From Thioalkalivibrio paradoxus ARh 1 (GTDB lineage: Bacteria; Pseudomonadota; Gammaproteobacteria; Ectothiorhodospirales; Ectothiorhodospiraceae), in the NCBI RefSeq assembly GCF_000227685.2, contig NZ_CP007029.1:2454501-2518500 (forward strand): 64,000 nt of DNA, given 5' to 3'. A program made the position numbers and the translations under genes. Below, piece by piece: positions 9,804-18,780 of the stretch; the stretch's first letter is position 1; every line of letters starts with the position of its first letter. The notes under the pieces are model-generated. The model searched no databases, was not told the DNA's origin, and saw only the letters and a program-made list of their open reading frames with translations.

Positions 9804-10892
9804 TCAGCCGATCTGCGACTTGCCGTGGCGTACGAATACCGGCTTCACCACCCGAACCGGAAGCGGCTTGCCGCGCAGATCGGCGGTCAACGTCGCATTC
9901 GCGGAAGCCGCCGGAATCCGGGCCAGCGCGATGGACACGCCGAGTGTGGGCGAAAAGCTGCCGGAGGTCACCACGCCATCCCCGGCCTCGGTTTCGATAC
10001 GCGTGCCGCCGCGCAACACGCCGCGGCCCTCGAGCACCAGGCCGACCAGCTTCTCCGGCACACCCTCGGCCCGCTGGCGTTCGAGTGCCTCGCGCCCGAT
10101 GAACGCGCGGTCCTCGGGCTCCCAGGCGACCGTCCAGCCCAGATTCGATACCAGCGGCGTGGTCGTGGTGTCCATGTCGGTGCCGTAGAGATTCATGCCG
10201 GCCTCCAGGCGCAGGGTATCGCGGGCCCCGAGACCGACCGGGCGCACACCCGCGGCGAGCAGCGCCTCCCACAGGGACTCGGCCGTCGCGGCCGGCAGCA
10301 TGATCTCGAAGCCGTCCTCTCCGGTGTAGCCGGTCCGGGCCACCATCCAGTCGTCGTTCCAGACTGCACTGAACGGCCGCAGCTCTCCCGCCACGCGCAG
10401 GTCGTCGGGCAACAGCGCCAGCATCCGGGAGACCGCATCGGGCCCCTGAACCGCCAGCAGCGCGAGTTCCGCACGGACCTCGACGCGAACCGTCGCAGGG
10501 TCCGCAAGCGCCCGCATGTGCGCGATATCGCCCTCTGCGGTCGCGGCATTCACCACCGCCCGATAGCCCTCATCGCCCCGCAAATACACGATCAGGTCAT
10601 CCAGGATCCCGCCCTGCTCGTTCAGCATGCAGCTGTACAGCGCACGCCCCTCGGACTTGAGCTTCGCGACGTCGTTCGCAAGCAGCCGCCGCAGGAAGTC
10701 TTTGGCCCCGACCCCCTGGATGTCGACGACCCGCATGTGCGAGACGTCGAACACCCCGGCGGATTCCCGCACGGCGCGGTGTTCCTCGAGCTGGGAACCG
10801 TAGTGCAGCGGCATCTCCCAGCCGGCAAAATCGACCAGGCGCGCACCGGCGCGCTGGTGGGCGGAATGCAGGGCGGTGGTTTTCAGGGTCAT
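9804..10892 (-). CDS. gcvT: Aminomethyltransferase (T protein)
   Basis: GcvT transfers the methylene group from aminomethyl-lipoyl-GcvH to tetrahydrofolate and releases ammonia. The 362-aa protein starts MTLKTTALHSAHQRAGA and has the VDFAGWEMPLHYGSQ folate-binding segment, VFDVSHM, and YTGEDGFEIMLP. The ATG at 10892 is preferred over an 18-codon extension that runs toward the riboswitch. It is the first gene of the operon, about 65 bases downstream of the glycine riboswitch. Confidence 0.95.
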   Translation of the reverse strand: MTLKTTALHSAHQRAGARLVDFAGWEMPLHYGSQLEEHRAVRESAGVFDVSHMRVVDIQGVGAKDFLRRLLANDVAKLKSEGRALYSCMLNEQGGILDDLIVYLRGDEGYRAVVNAATAEGDIAHMRALADPATVRVEVRAELALLAVQGPDAVSRMLALLPDDLRVAGELRPFSAVWNDDWMVARTGYTGEDGFEIMLPAATAESLWEALLAAGVRPVGLGARDTLRLEAGMNLYGTDMDTTTTPLVSNLGWTVAWEPEDRAFIGREALERQRAEGVPEKLVGLVLEGRGVLRGGTRIETEAGDGVVTSGSFSPTLGVSIALARIPAASANATLTADLRGKPLPVRVVKPVFVRHGKSQIG

Positions 10893-10957
10893 CCGGACTC
10901 CTTGCAGCATGGCATCGATCACAACGAAAAGGGCGGCCGACAGCATTCGCCATCAGC

Positions 10958-11138
10958 CGCCCCTCTGTCCTGAAACCTGAGAGTTTGCGTTGCAGGCAAC
11001 GCCCCCTTCGGTGGGCCGCATGCGGCCGCTCTCCAGAGTCTGCCTGAGTACACCTCCCCGGTCCTACAGCCTGAGCGATTCCGGGCGGACGTTGCGCCTT
11101 CGGCGGTCATCCACGATACGGATGACTCTCTTCCAAGG
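10958..11138 (-). promoter_or_regulatory. Tandem glycine riboswitch upstream of gcvT
   Basis: Read on the minus strand, the leader shows two consecutive glycine aptamers. The first begins GGAAGAGAGTC and contains GACCGCCGAAGGCGCAAC. The second begins CTCTGGAGAG, contains CACCGAAGGGGGC and ends CTCTCAGG...CAGGACAGAG. These are signature elements of the GcvT-type tandem glycine riboswitch, which normally turns gcv expression on when glycine is abundant. Its place directly before gcvT fits exactly. The element edges are approximate. Confidence 0.93.
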
Positions 11139-11621
11139 AGGTGCGGCAGCGGGGCGCACCCGCAGCCGGCAGTTGCAGCAAAGTCTAGACCAATACGGCG
11201 CCATCGCGAAAGCCTGCCCGATCGCCATGGGCATCCACTTGCCCGGCATTCATCGCAGGCATTCGCAGGATTGCCGCTTAAGTCCCTGAGGCATTAACAC
11301 ATCTGTCACTTTTCCACAGTACCTGTGGATAACTCTGTGGAAGAGTTGTCGCCAATCCCCTGCAGCCCCTATGGCTGCTCGCCTGGAATCAAACTGGCCA
11401 AATCTTGACCAAAATACGCAAGTGACTGTTTTTTCGTTAATTCAAAGGCCTCTAATGCTGCTCTGCGAAAACCGACGACGGCCCTTACTGCAGATCCACA
11501 AGAGGCTCCGAGGATGTGCATAAACAGGAATTGCAAGCCCCGGAAACCGGCATTTTTCCGAACGAAGAACAGCCGATAGGTGCCGATTACGCGGCCCCGC
11601 GATTCGGGGCTGCCCCACCGC
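11139..11621. other. Intergenic region, gcv promoter side and ubi operon end
   Basis: No convincing ORF is present. The middle (about 11300-11480) is noticeably more AT-rich than the surroundings. It should contain the gcv promoter (read leftward), but no clear -35/-10 pair could be assigned. A GC hairpin at 11591-11612 (GCGGCCCCG/CGGGGCTGC) lies 10 bases past the ubi operon stop and may help termination, though it lacks a T-run. Confidence 0.5.
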
Positions 11622-12797
11622 TCAAAGCCCGAGTGCGCGCAGCGCGAAGAAACGCTTCAGCAGGTCTCTGCGGTCGGTCTGCCGCACGCCGGCGGCCCTC
11701 AGTGCCGCAACGAGCGGCTGGCGCGACCCGAACAACCAGCGCAGGCCTTCCATCGCCCGCAGCATCGTCTCGTTCTCGAGACGCCGGCTGCGGGTATATT
11801 CGCGCAGGCCAGCAGTGCCGGCAGGATCGCCACCGGCTTCGTCGGGCAGGGCCTCGAGCAGCGCCTGTACGTCGGCGAACCCCAGGTTCAGCCCCTGCCC
11901 GGCCAGCGGGTGGATGGTATGGGCTGCGTCGCCGACCAGCACCAGTCGCCCGCGTGCGTAGTCCTGCGCCTGCCGGCCCACCAGCGGGAACAGGTGGCGT
12001 GGCGACACCGACTCGATCGTCCCGAGCCGCCCGCCGAACGCGTCTTCCAGCGCCCGGGCGAAGGCGTCGTCGTCGAGCGCCATCACCGCCTCCGCCGCGT
12101 AGTCGGGCTGGGACCAGACGATCGAGCAGCGGCCATCGGCCAATGGCAGGAACGCGACGATCGCGTCGTGATCAAAGCGCTGCCACGCGGTGTCTTCGTG
12201 CGCGAACCGGGTACCCACCGTCGCGACCACACCGCTCGCGTGGTAGGGCGTGCGGCGCACCGCGATCCCGGCGCGGGTCCGCAACGGCGACTCGCCACCG
12301 TCGGCGGCCACCAGCAGGCGCGTTCTGAGCACGCCGCCCCCCTGCAGGTGCAGGTCGACCCGGTCCGGGCGCCAATCGATCGCCCGCCAACGCGTCTCGG
12401 CACGCAGATCGGCCCCGTTGGCCTCCAGCGCCTCCCAGAGGCTCGTTTCCAGCGCCAGCAGTTCCACCGTCCACCCGAGCGCGGGCACGCCGAGTTCGTC
12501 GGCATCGAAGCGGATCGCCGCGGTACTGTGCGCATCCCAGACCTCCATGCGGTAGAACGCATGCCCGCGCCGGTCCAGTACTGCCTGCGCAACGCCGAGA
12601 TCCTCGAGCAGGCGCATCGAGGCGGCATTCAGCGTCGCGACCCGGGTCACCGGGGTTCCTTTCGGAAACCGGGGCCGCGGGTTGCGCTCGACCAGCGCGA
12701 CCCGCCACCCGGCCCGCAACAGGCCCAGGGCCGTGGCGGCACCCGCGGCGCCGCCGCCGACCACCACGCAATCGAACTCGCCGCCTTGCCCGGTCAT
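11622..12797 (-). CDS. ubiI: UbiH/UbiF/UbiI-family FAD-dependent ubiquinone hydroxylase
   Basis: This flavoprotein monooxygenase of ubiquinone ring hydroxylation (COQ6 family) is most likely the C5 hydroxylase UbiI by position: E. coli has the same ygfB-pepP-ubiH-ubiI order. Visible motifs are the Rossmann GxGxxG (VVVGGGAAGAATALGLL), the second FAD motif (VLVGDAAHTIHPLAGQGLNLG), and a DG motif (LLVAADGGES). The ATG at 12797 overlaps the ubiH stop. It is 391 aa. UbiF or a broad-specificity UbiM-type enzyme cannot be excluded from sequence alone. Confidence 0.85.
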   Translation of the reverse strand: MTGQGGEFDCVVVGGGAAGAATALGLLRAGWRVALVERNPRPRFPKGTPVTRVATLNAASMRLLEDLGVAQAVLDRRGHAFYRMEVWDAHSTAAIRFDADELGVPALGWTVELLALETSLWEALEANGADLRAETRWRAIDWRPDRVDLHLQGGGVLRTRLLVAADGGESPLRTRAGIAVRRTPYHASGVVATVGTRFAHEDTAWQRFDHDAIVAFLPLADGRCSIVWSQPDYAAEAVMALDDDAFARALEDAFGGRLGTIESVSPRHLFPLVGRQAQDYARGRLVLVGDAAHTIHPLAGQGLNLGFADVQALLEALPDEAGGDPAGTAGLREYTRSRRLENETMLRAMEGLRWLFGSRQPLVAALRAAGVRQTDRRDLLKRFFALRALGL

Positions 12798-14050
12798 CGC
12801 GACGCCTCGCGCCGCGGCGGCGCCTTCCGCGCCGCGGGCAGCTCGCGCAGGAGGTGACGCGGCTGCGGCTGCAGACCCATCGCCTCGGTGGCGAAGAATC
12901 GCCGCAACGGTTCCAGGCGGTCGAGCATCCACATCCCGGCACCCAGCACATGCCGAATCAGGCCTCCATCCGCCAGCATGCCGCGGGCCAGAAAGTCCGT
13001 GGCCGCGGCGACCCGGCCGATGTCGGCCTCGCGCGCGGCGGCGTAGGCCGCCAGCACCTCGCGGGCACCCGGATCGTCCGCGCGCAGGATACCCGCCGCC
13101 AGGGCGGCGACGTCGCGCAACGAAAGGTTCAGGCCCTGCCCGGCAACCGGGTGCAGTGCATGGGCGACGTTGCCGACCAGCGCCAGGCGCTCCGCATACA
13201 GGGATCGCGCCCGCAGCTGCTCCAGCGGAAACCGGCCGACCGGACCTCCAGCCGTCTGCAGTCGCCCGAGACGCCAGCCGAAACGCTGCTGCAATTCCGC
13301 CAGGCGGTCGAGGTCGCCAAGCTGCTGCCGGCGGTCACAGACCTCGGCGGGCGCGACCCAGACGACGTTCATCCGGTCGTCGGACTGCGGCAACAGGGCC
13401 AGCGGCCCCTCCGGCGTAAAGCGTTCGAAGGCGCGCCCCCGGTGCGCACGCGCCGGCCGCACGTCGAACACCAGCGCATCGGCATCGTAGCGGCGGCGCA
13501 GCACCTGGATCCCGGCGGCCGCGCGCGCGGCCGAATGGATGCCGTCGGCCGCGACAATCAACCGGGCGCTGATCCGCTGGTCGCCATCGGGGCCGGCGAC
13601 CACCGCCTGCCGGCGTCCCCGTTTCGCAGCCGAAAGATTCTCGAACCCGGTTTCCTCCAGCACCCGGACCCCGGCCCGGGCCAGTTCCCCCGCGAGCAGC
13701 GCGTCGATTCGAGCAGCGGGAACGACCTGCCCCAGCGCCCGGATACCCTGGCTGTCGGAGTCCATGAACACGGTGCCCAGCGTGCCCTCGCGACTCACGT
13801 GGATCTCCCGAATCGGCGCCGCGAACGGCATCAGCGCCGGCCAGTAGCCGAGATCCTCGAACAGCATCACCGAGCCTGCGGACAACGCGTATCCCCGGGT
13901 GTCCGGGTTCGCATCGGCGTCCGGGCGGAGCCGCCCGCGCTCGGCGAGCAGCACGCTGCGACCGGCGCGCGCGAGAATGCAGGCAAGCAGCGCCCCGACC
14001 GGGCCCGCACCCACCACCAGCACGTCGCTGCGCAGCATACCGGCAGCCAT
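12794..14050 (-). CDS. ubiH: 2-octaprenyl-6-methoxyphenol hydroxylase
   Basis: UbiH is the FAD-dependent monooxygenase that hydroxylates the ubiquinone precursor ring. It is 418 aa, with the N-terminal GAGPVGALLACILARAG Rossmann motif, RGYALSAGSVMLFEDLG and ALGQVVPAARIDALL segments characteristic of UbiH, and the FAD-binding LVGNVAHALHPVAGQGLNLS motif (Asn replaces the usual Asp of GD). The start ATG at 14050 overlaps the pepP stop (TGATG), and its own stop overlaps the next gene. Confidence 0.9.
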   Translation of the reverse strand: MAAGMLRSDVLVVGAGPVGALLACILARAGRSVLLAERGRLRPDADANPDTRGYALSAGSVMLFEDLGYWPALMPFAAPIREIHVSREGTLGTVFMDSDSQGIRALGQVVPAARIDALLAGELARAGVRVLEETGFENLSAAKRGRRQAVVAGPDGDQRISARLIVAADGIHSAARAAAGIQVLRRRYDADALVFDVRPARAHRGRAFERFTPEGPLALLPQSDDRMNVVWVAPAEVCDRRQQLGDLDRLAELQQRFGWRLGRLQTAGGPVGRFPLEQLRARSLYAERLALVGNVAHALHPVAGQGLNLSLRDVAALAAGILRADDPGAREVLAAYAAAREADIGRVAAATDFLARGMLADGGLIRHVLGAGMWMLDRLEPLRRFFATEAMGLQPQPRHLLRELPAARKAPPRREASR

Positions 14051-15396
14051 CAGCGCACGCCGGATCCGGCCCGTGCCGGGACTGTCGCGCAGCAGGCCTC
14101 GACCGCTGCCACCGTCTTCGGGCAATCGGCGCTCAACACCTCATGCCCGGACCGGGTGATCGCGACGTCGTCCTCGATGCGGATGCCGATGTCGCGGAAT
14201 CGTTTCGGGGCACTGGCCTGCGGGCCGAAATAAAGGCCCGGTTCGACCGTCAGCACCATGCCGGGCTCGAGCAGGCGCCATGCGTCGCCGATGCGGTAAT
14301 CCCCGACGTCGTGCACGTCGAGGCCCAGCCAGTGCCCGGTGCGATGCATGTAATACGGCTTGTAGGCTTCCTTGCGTATCAGGTCTGCCGGCCGGCCCTT
14401 GAGCACGCCGAGTGCCTTCAGGCCGCGGGTCAGCACGCCCACCGCCGCGTCGTGCGGATCGTTCCAGTGGTTGCCGGGAACCGCCTTCGCGATTGCGGCG
14501 GCCTGGGCCTCCAGCACCAGCTCGTAGACTTCGCGCTGGGCAGAGGTGAACTGTCCCGACACCGGGAAAGTCCGGGTGATGTCGGACGCATACCCCTGGT
14601 ACTCGCAGCCGGCATCGATCAACAGCAGGTCCCCGTCGCGCAGCGTGGAACGGTTCTCGACGTAATGCAGGATGCAGCCATTCTCGCCGCCGCCGACGAT
14701 CGAATGATACGCCGGCTCCGCTCCGTGGCGGCGGAACTCGTGCAGCAGTTCGGCCTCGACCTCGTATTCGACCATCCCGGGCCGGCAGGCCTGCATCGCC
14801 CGGACATGCGCACCCGAGGAGATTTCCGCGGCATGGCGCATCATCCGGATTTCGCTGGCCTGCTTGAACAGGCGCTGCTCGTGCAGATGGTGCTCGAGCG
14901 CGACGAATTCGCGCGGTGCCCGCACCCCGGCACGCACCTTCGCGCGGACCTGGTTGACCCAGCCGAACAGACGCTGATCCAGCGCCTCGCTGTGGCCGAA
15001 CGGCGCACACAGCGTGACGCGGTTCTCCATCAGCCCCGGAAGAATCTCGTCCACGTCGCCGATCGGGAATGCGCAGTCGGCGCCGTAGTCGGAAACCGCC
15101 CCGTCCGGTCCCGCGCGGCGACCGTTCCAGGTTTCCATCGCCGGATCCCGGTCACGGCAGAACAGCACGTATTCGCCGGCCTCGCGCCCGGGCACCAGCA
15201 CCGCGATCGCCTCCGGCTCGGGGAACCCGGTCAGGTACAGAAAATCGCTGTCCTGCCGGAACGCGTATTCGACGTCGCGGTTGCGCAGGCGCTCGGTGGC
15301 GGCCGGGATGATCGCGATCGCCTGCTCGCCCAGTGCGCGCATCAGTCGCTGCCGGCGGCGGGCGAAATCCTTCGACGAAATCTGCGGTGTCTTCAT
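14050..15396 (-). CDS. pepP: Xaa-Pro aminopeptidase
   Basis: PepP is a dinuclear-manganese aminopeptidase P that removes N-terminal residues preceding proline. The 448-aa protein has the pita-bread fold motifs: LLIDAGCEYQGYASDITRTFPV (metal aspartates), HRTGHWLGLDVHDVG (metal His) and LTVEPGLYF (metal Glu). The ATG at 15396 overlaps the ygfB stop. It lies in the ygfB-pepP-ubiH-ubiI operon seen in enterobacteria. Confidence 0.95.
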   Translation of the reverse strand: MKTPQISSKDFARRRQRLMRALGEQAIAIIPAATERLRNRDVEYAFRQDSDFLYLTGFPEPEAIAVLVPGREAGEYVLFCRDRDPAMETWNGRRAGPDGAVSDYGADCAFPIGDVDEILPGLMENRVTLCAPFGHSEALDQRLFGWVNQVRAKVRAGVRAPREFVALEHHLHEQRLFKQASEIRMMRHAAEISSGAHVRAMQACRPGMVEYEVEAELLHEFRRHGAEPAYHSIVGGGENGCILHYVENRSTLRDGDLLLIDAGCEYQGYASDITRTFPVSGQFTSAQREVYELVLEAQAAAIAKAVPGNHWNDPHDAAVGVLTRGLKALGVLKGRPADLIRKEAYKPYYMHRTGHWLGLDVHDVGDYRIGDAWRLLEPGMVLTVEPGLYFGPQASAPKRFRDIGIRIEDDVAITRSGHEVLSADCPKTVAAVEACCATVPARAGSGVR

Positions 15397-15959
15397 TGCA
15401 ACGGGATCGGGGTCCGGGGTGCGGCGGGGGCGCACTCGTCGGCCAGCAGCATCACCCCCACACGCACGTATTCCGTGAGTTCCGCCAGCGCCTGTTCGTG
15501 CTCCTCGGTGTCGTCGGGCTCCGGTTCGATGCGCGCGATCTCAGCAAAGTCCCGGAGCAGCTCGGCTGCCTGTGGCGACGGCGCCTGCTCGCCGGAGCGC
15601 GGGGTCTGTCCGAAGCCACCGAGGAAGCCATCGACCCATTCGCCCAGCGCCCGGGTGCGTTCCTGCAGACTGGCCGCCTCACCCGGAAGCATCGGCTCGA
15701 AACTCAGTTCGGCGTCGTTGAACGCGCGCAACAGATCGAGCCGCAGGGCCTCCACCGCTCTCGGCAGCAGCCCTGCCGCCGCCGTGGTCACCGGCTGCGC
15801 CTCCCCCAGCGCCCGCTCGAGCGCCGCACCCGTCGTTCCGGGGTCGGCAACGAGACATCCGGTCAGCAGGCCATGCGCGGCCGGTGCCGAGCACGGCAAT
15901 CCCGCGGACCGGAGCAGTTGTTCCAGCCCGGCCAGGTCGGACTCCCGCGGCGCGGTCAT
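15393..15959 (-). CDS. ygfB: YgfB/YecA-family protein (UPF0149)
   Basis: This is a 188-aa member of UPF0149. The family signature lies in the N-terminal AAHGLLTGCLVA region and the central LGEWVDGFLGGFGQ segment, followed by an acidic PDDTEEHEQALAELTEYVRVG stretch. It is the first gene of the pepP-ubi operon, with its stop overlapping the pepP ATG. The molecular role is not settled from sequence. Confidence 0.9.
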   Translation of the reverse strand: MTAPRESDLAGLEQLLRSAGLPCSAPAAHGLLTGCLVADPGTTGAALERALGEAQPVTTAAAGLLPRAVEALRLDLLRAFNDAELSFEPMLPGEAASLQERTRALGEWVDGFLGGFGQTPRSGEQAPSPQAAELLRDFAEIARIEPEPDDTEEHEQALAELTEYVRVGVMLLADECAPAAPRTPIPLQ

Positions 15960-15979
15960 TCAACAAACCTCCAGACATG

Positions 15980-16378
15980 CTGTGCCAACACAGGCGGCAC
16001 CACGACTCACACCGCTACGTTAACGTGAAAGTCACGGCCTGTCTCGTGTCCCGGGCGACCCGTAGGGCGGAAAAGCGCAGCGTCATCCGCCGTACGGCGT
16101 TCGCGCCTCCCCGGCGCCTGCGGCAACCCGGGCGCCGGATGGCGGATGACGGCCTGCGGCCTTTTCCGCCCTACGCCTCTGTGCCAACGCAGGCGGCACC
16201 ACGACTTACTCCGCTACGTTAACGTGAAAGTCACCGCCTGCCTCGTGTCCCGGGCGACCCGTAGGGCGGAAAAGCGCAGCGTCATCCGCCGTACGGCGTT
16301 CGCGCCTCCCCGGCGCCTGCGGCAACCCGGGCGCCGGATGGCGGATGACGGCCTTCGGCCTTTTCCGCCCTACGCCTG
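15980..16378 (+). repeat. Two tandem copies of family-A palindromic element (199-bp period)
   Basis: Two near-identical 199-bp units lie between ygfB and the zapB-like gene. Each starts with a flank TGTGCCAACRCAGGCGGCAC and contains the family-A core: GTGAAAGTCACGGCCTG or its variant, then CGTAGGGCGGAAAAGCGCAGCG, an inner hairpin, and the mirrored CCTTTTCCGCCCTACGCC. The long complementary arms would fold into a strong stem. The duplicated flank differs from that of other copies, so the whole unit was duplicated in place. Confidence 0.9.
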
Positions 16379-16519
16379 GGCATGCAGTCAGCCGCGCAAT
16401 CCGCGAGCCTGTTGGCATTTGCCGCAATCCCAGTTGACGCTCCGCCGCCGCCGCTCCTAGACTCGCGGTACTGCAAGCCTCCTCAGCACAGCCACCCAAC
16501 CGAGGGCCGGGAACACAAC

Positions 16520-16750
16520 ATGGACACCACCGATCCCACCGAGGTGGACACCGCCGTCGATCGCCTCGAGAAGGCCGTTACCCTGCTCGCCGACCGCTAC
16601 GACGCGCTATACGAGGAAAACCAGCTCCTGCACGAACAACTGCGGCAGTTGCGCGCAGAACGCTCGGCCGCCAAGGAACGCACCGAACAGGTCCGGCATC
16701 GGGTCGAGGGTATGATCTCGCGCCTGCGTACGATGGAGCATCCCGAATGA
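16520..16750 (+). CDS. Small coiled-coil protein, ZapB-like (TIGR02449 type)
   Basis: This 76-aa protein is almost entirely a heptad-rich coiled coil (DRLEKAVTLLADRYDALY, then ENQLLHEQLRQLRAE). Such short proteins sit directly upstream of zapA in many Gammaproteobacteria and are annotated as TIGR02449 or ZapB-like division factors. The start at ATG 16520 drops a proline-rich upstream extension. Its stop overlaps the zapA ATG (ATGA). A role with ZapA at the division ring is inferred from context. Confidence 0.85.
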   Translation: MDTTDPTEVDTAVDRLEKAVTLLADRYDALYEENQLLHEQLRQLRAERSAAKERTEQVRHRVEGMISRLRTMEHPE

Positions 16751-17070
16751 GCCGCCCTCCCGAACCGGTCCGTGTAAGCATTCTAGGCAAGGAATACCAG
16801 GTCGCCTGCCCGCCCGAAGAACGCGCCGAGCTTTACGCCTCCGCCAGCCTTCTCGACGAGCGCATGCGCGGCGTACGTGACGCGGGCCGGGTGGTCGGCG
16901 CCGACCGCATCGCGGTAATGGTTGCGCTGAACCTCGCACACGAAATGCTCCAGTGCCGCCGCGATCTCGAACGCATGGAGGTGCGGACCCCGGAACGCCT
17001 GAACGCACTGGCCGAGGCAGTCGAGAAAAGACTGGGGGGCACTGCACGAAGCGGCACGAATGGTTCATAA
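16747..17070 (+). CDS. zapA: Cell division protein ZapA
   Basis: ZapA binds and bundles FtsZ at the Z ring. The 107-aa protein has the beta-rich head (VRVSILGKEYQVACPPEE) and the helical tail (DRIAVMVALNLAHEM...). It is coupled to the upstream coiled-coil gene by an ATGA overlap and is followed directly by 6S RNA, the same order as in E. coli (zapA-ssrS-fau). Confidence 0.94.
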   Translation: MSRPPEPVRVSILGKEYQVACPPEERAELYASASLLDERMRGVRDAGRVVGADRIAVMVALNLAHEMLQCRRDLERMEVRTPERLNALAEAVEKRLGGTARSGTNGS

Positions 17071-17080
17071 TGCGTATTCG

Positions 17081-17271
17081 GGCGTGTTCCTGCGGCGTTC
17101 GTGAATGGCCTGGTGGTACCCTTGAGCCTAATCGTCAACCACGGGAATCAGGCACTTTCGGGTGGTTGTGCATGTCCGCCTCGAGCGGAAAGCCTGTAAA
17201 CCCGCAGTCCTGTCCCACCTGAACCACTGGTTCAAGGTCGATGGCCACCACGGCGCACGCGGTGCACGCCC
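17081..17271 (+). ncRNA. ssrS: 6S RNA
   Basis: The 6S RNA binds the sigma-70 holoenzyme as an open-promoter mimic in stationary phase. Conserved pieces are seen in the right order: a 5' arm GCGTTCGTGAATGGCC pairing with the 3' arm GGCCACCACGGCGC, the CCCTTGAGCC segment, a central bubble region, GCATGTCCGCC...AAGCCT, and ACCTGAACCACTGGTTCAAGG. It lies in the canonical zapA-ssrS-fau position. A CATAAT-like -10 ends at 17070. The ends were estimated by pairing and may be off by several bases. Confidence 0.88.
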
Positions 17272-17900
17272 CCCCGAATTCGAGTCGCCCACCCGCTCCT
17301 GTCGACACCCGGGAAGCTGCGGAGTCGATCCGCCGGCGGTTGCGTCGCGAACGCGCGGCGTTGTCCGATGCCTGCCTTCGGGAACATTCCCGGTTGATCT
17401 GCGAACACGCCCGCCGTTGCCTGCGCTGGCTGCGCCCGGGCACACTCGCCGGCTACTTCGGTATTCGCGGCGAGATCGACCTGACCCCGCTCTTGACCCA
17501 GCAGGCCAGTACCGGCGTGCATATCGCGATGCCGGTGCTCGACCGCCACCGTACCGGCCGCATGCATTTCCGCAGCTGGCATCCCGGCGAGGCGCTCTGC
17601 CGCAACGCGTTCGCCATTCCGGAGCCGTGCCCAGGAGCACGGCGCATCTGGCGTCGGGAAATCACCGCAGTGCTGGTGCCCCTGGTCGCCTTCGACGCGC
17701 AGGGGCATCGCATCGGCATGGGCGGCGGTTACTACGACCGCTACTTCGCCCGCCGCCGCCTCGGCCAGAGCCGCCGGCCGCGGCTGATCGGCGTCGCACA
17801 CGACTTTCAGCAGGTCGCCGGCATCGCGGCGCAACCCTGGGACGTCCGGCTTGACGGCGTGATTACCGAGTCCGGCTGGCAGTTCTTCTCAGCGGACTGA
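17241..17900 (+). CDS. fau: 5-formyltetrahydrofolate cyclo-ligase
   Basis: Fau converts 5-formyl-THF to 5,10-methenyl-THF with ATP. It is 219 aa. The conserved core begins near REAAESIRRRLRRERAALS, and the signature GMGGGYYDRYFA and VPLVAFDAQGHRIGMGGG region are intact. The first ATG (17241) lies inside the 3' arm of 6S RNA, so the mRNA may be processed from a 6S precursor or the true start may be later; no better start with a ribosome-binding site was seen. Confidence 0.92.
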   Translation: MATTAHAVHAPPNSSRPPAPVDTREAAESIRRRLRRERAALSDACLREHSRLICEHARRCLRWLRPGTLAGYFGIRGEIDLTPLLTQQASTGVHIAMPVLDRHRTGRMHFRSWHPGEALCRNAFAIPEPCPGARRIWRREITAVLVPLVAFDAQGHRIGMGGGYYDRYFARRRLGQSRRPRLIGVAHDFQQVAGIAAQPWDVRLDGVITESGWQFFSAD

Positions 17901-18019
17901 ATCACGTCGGTTTTCGTCTTGCCGCGCGCGGAAATCGCCCCCATCCCGGCGGTTTCTGGTAGACCGTCGATCCGGATACCATGACTGGCCCCGCCACCCA
18001 CAGCGACCGAGGAGACCCG

Positions 18020-18481
<462 letters not shown>

Positions 18482-18553
18482 ACCGGACCAGCCGCAGCAC
18501 GCCGGAACGCCCCGGACGCAATCCGATACTGCCCCCCCGGGATCCGGGCGCCG

Positions 18554-18763
18554 GGTATCCGTTCAGTCCCCTCTCCCAAATCCGAGTGCGAGGGTGTTAG
18601 AAAAGCGCCTGTTAATGCCATTGTCATTGCGAGCGAAGCGCGGCAATCCAAACGACGCAAATTGAATCACCGCCTTATGGATCGCCACGTCGCTTCGCTC
18701 CTCGCGATGACGCATTTTCCTATGCAGGGCGACGAGGATGCGGACGGGGGGCTGAACGCATTC
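18554..18763 (+). mobile_element. Family-B miniature inverted-repeat element, copy 1
   Basis: A ~210-bp element begins GGTATCCGTTCAGTCCCC and ends with the near-inverse GGGGGGCTGAACGCATTC, i.e. terminal inverted repeats of about 18 bp. Inside lies a palindromic core: GTCATTGCGAGCGAAGCG, an arm with GGCAATCC, a spacer, then GGATCGCCACGTCGCTTCG and CTCGCGATGAC. No ORF is present. A second copy, inverted, lies at 26083-26288. Confidence 0.85.
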
Positions 18764-18780
18764 GGCGCCGGATGATGACG

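Noticed and set aside
11516-12857. Long plus-strand frames opposite the ubi genes
   Set aside because: Typical high-GC shadow frames rich in Arg/Ala/Pro; the minus-strand flavoprotein motifs are decisive.
15964-16380. Possible CRISPR array
   Set aside because: Only two long units of 199 bp, no short direct repeats with unique spacers, and no cas genes; these are family-A elements.
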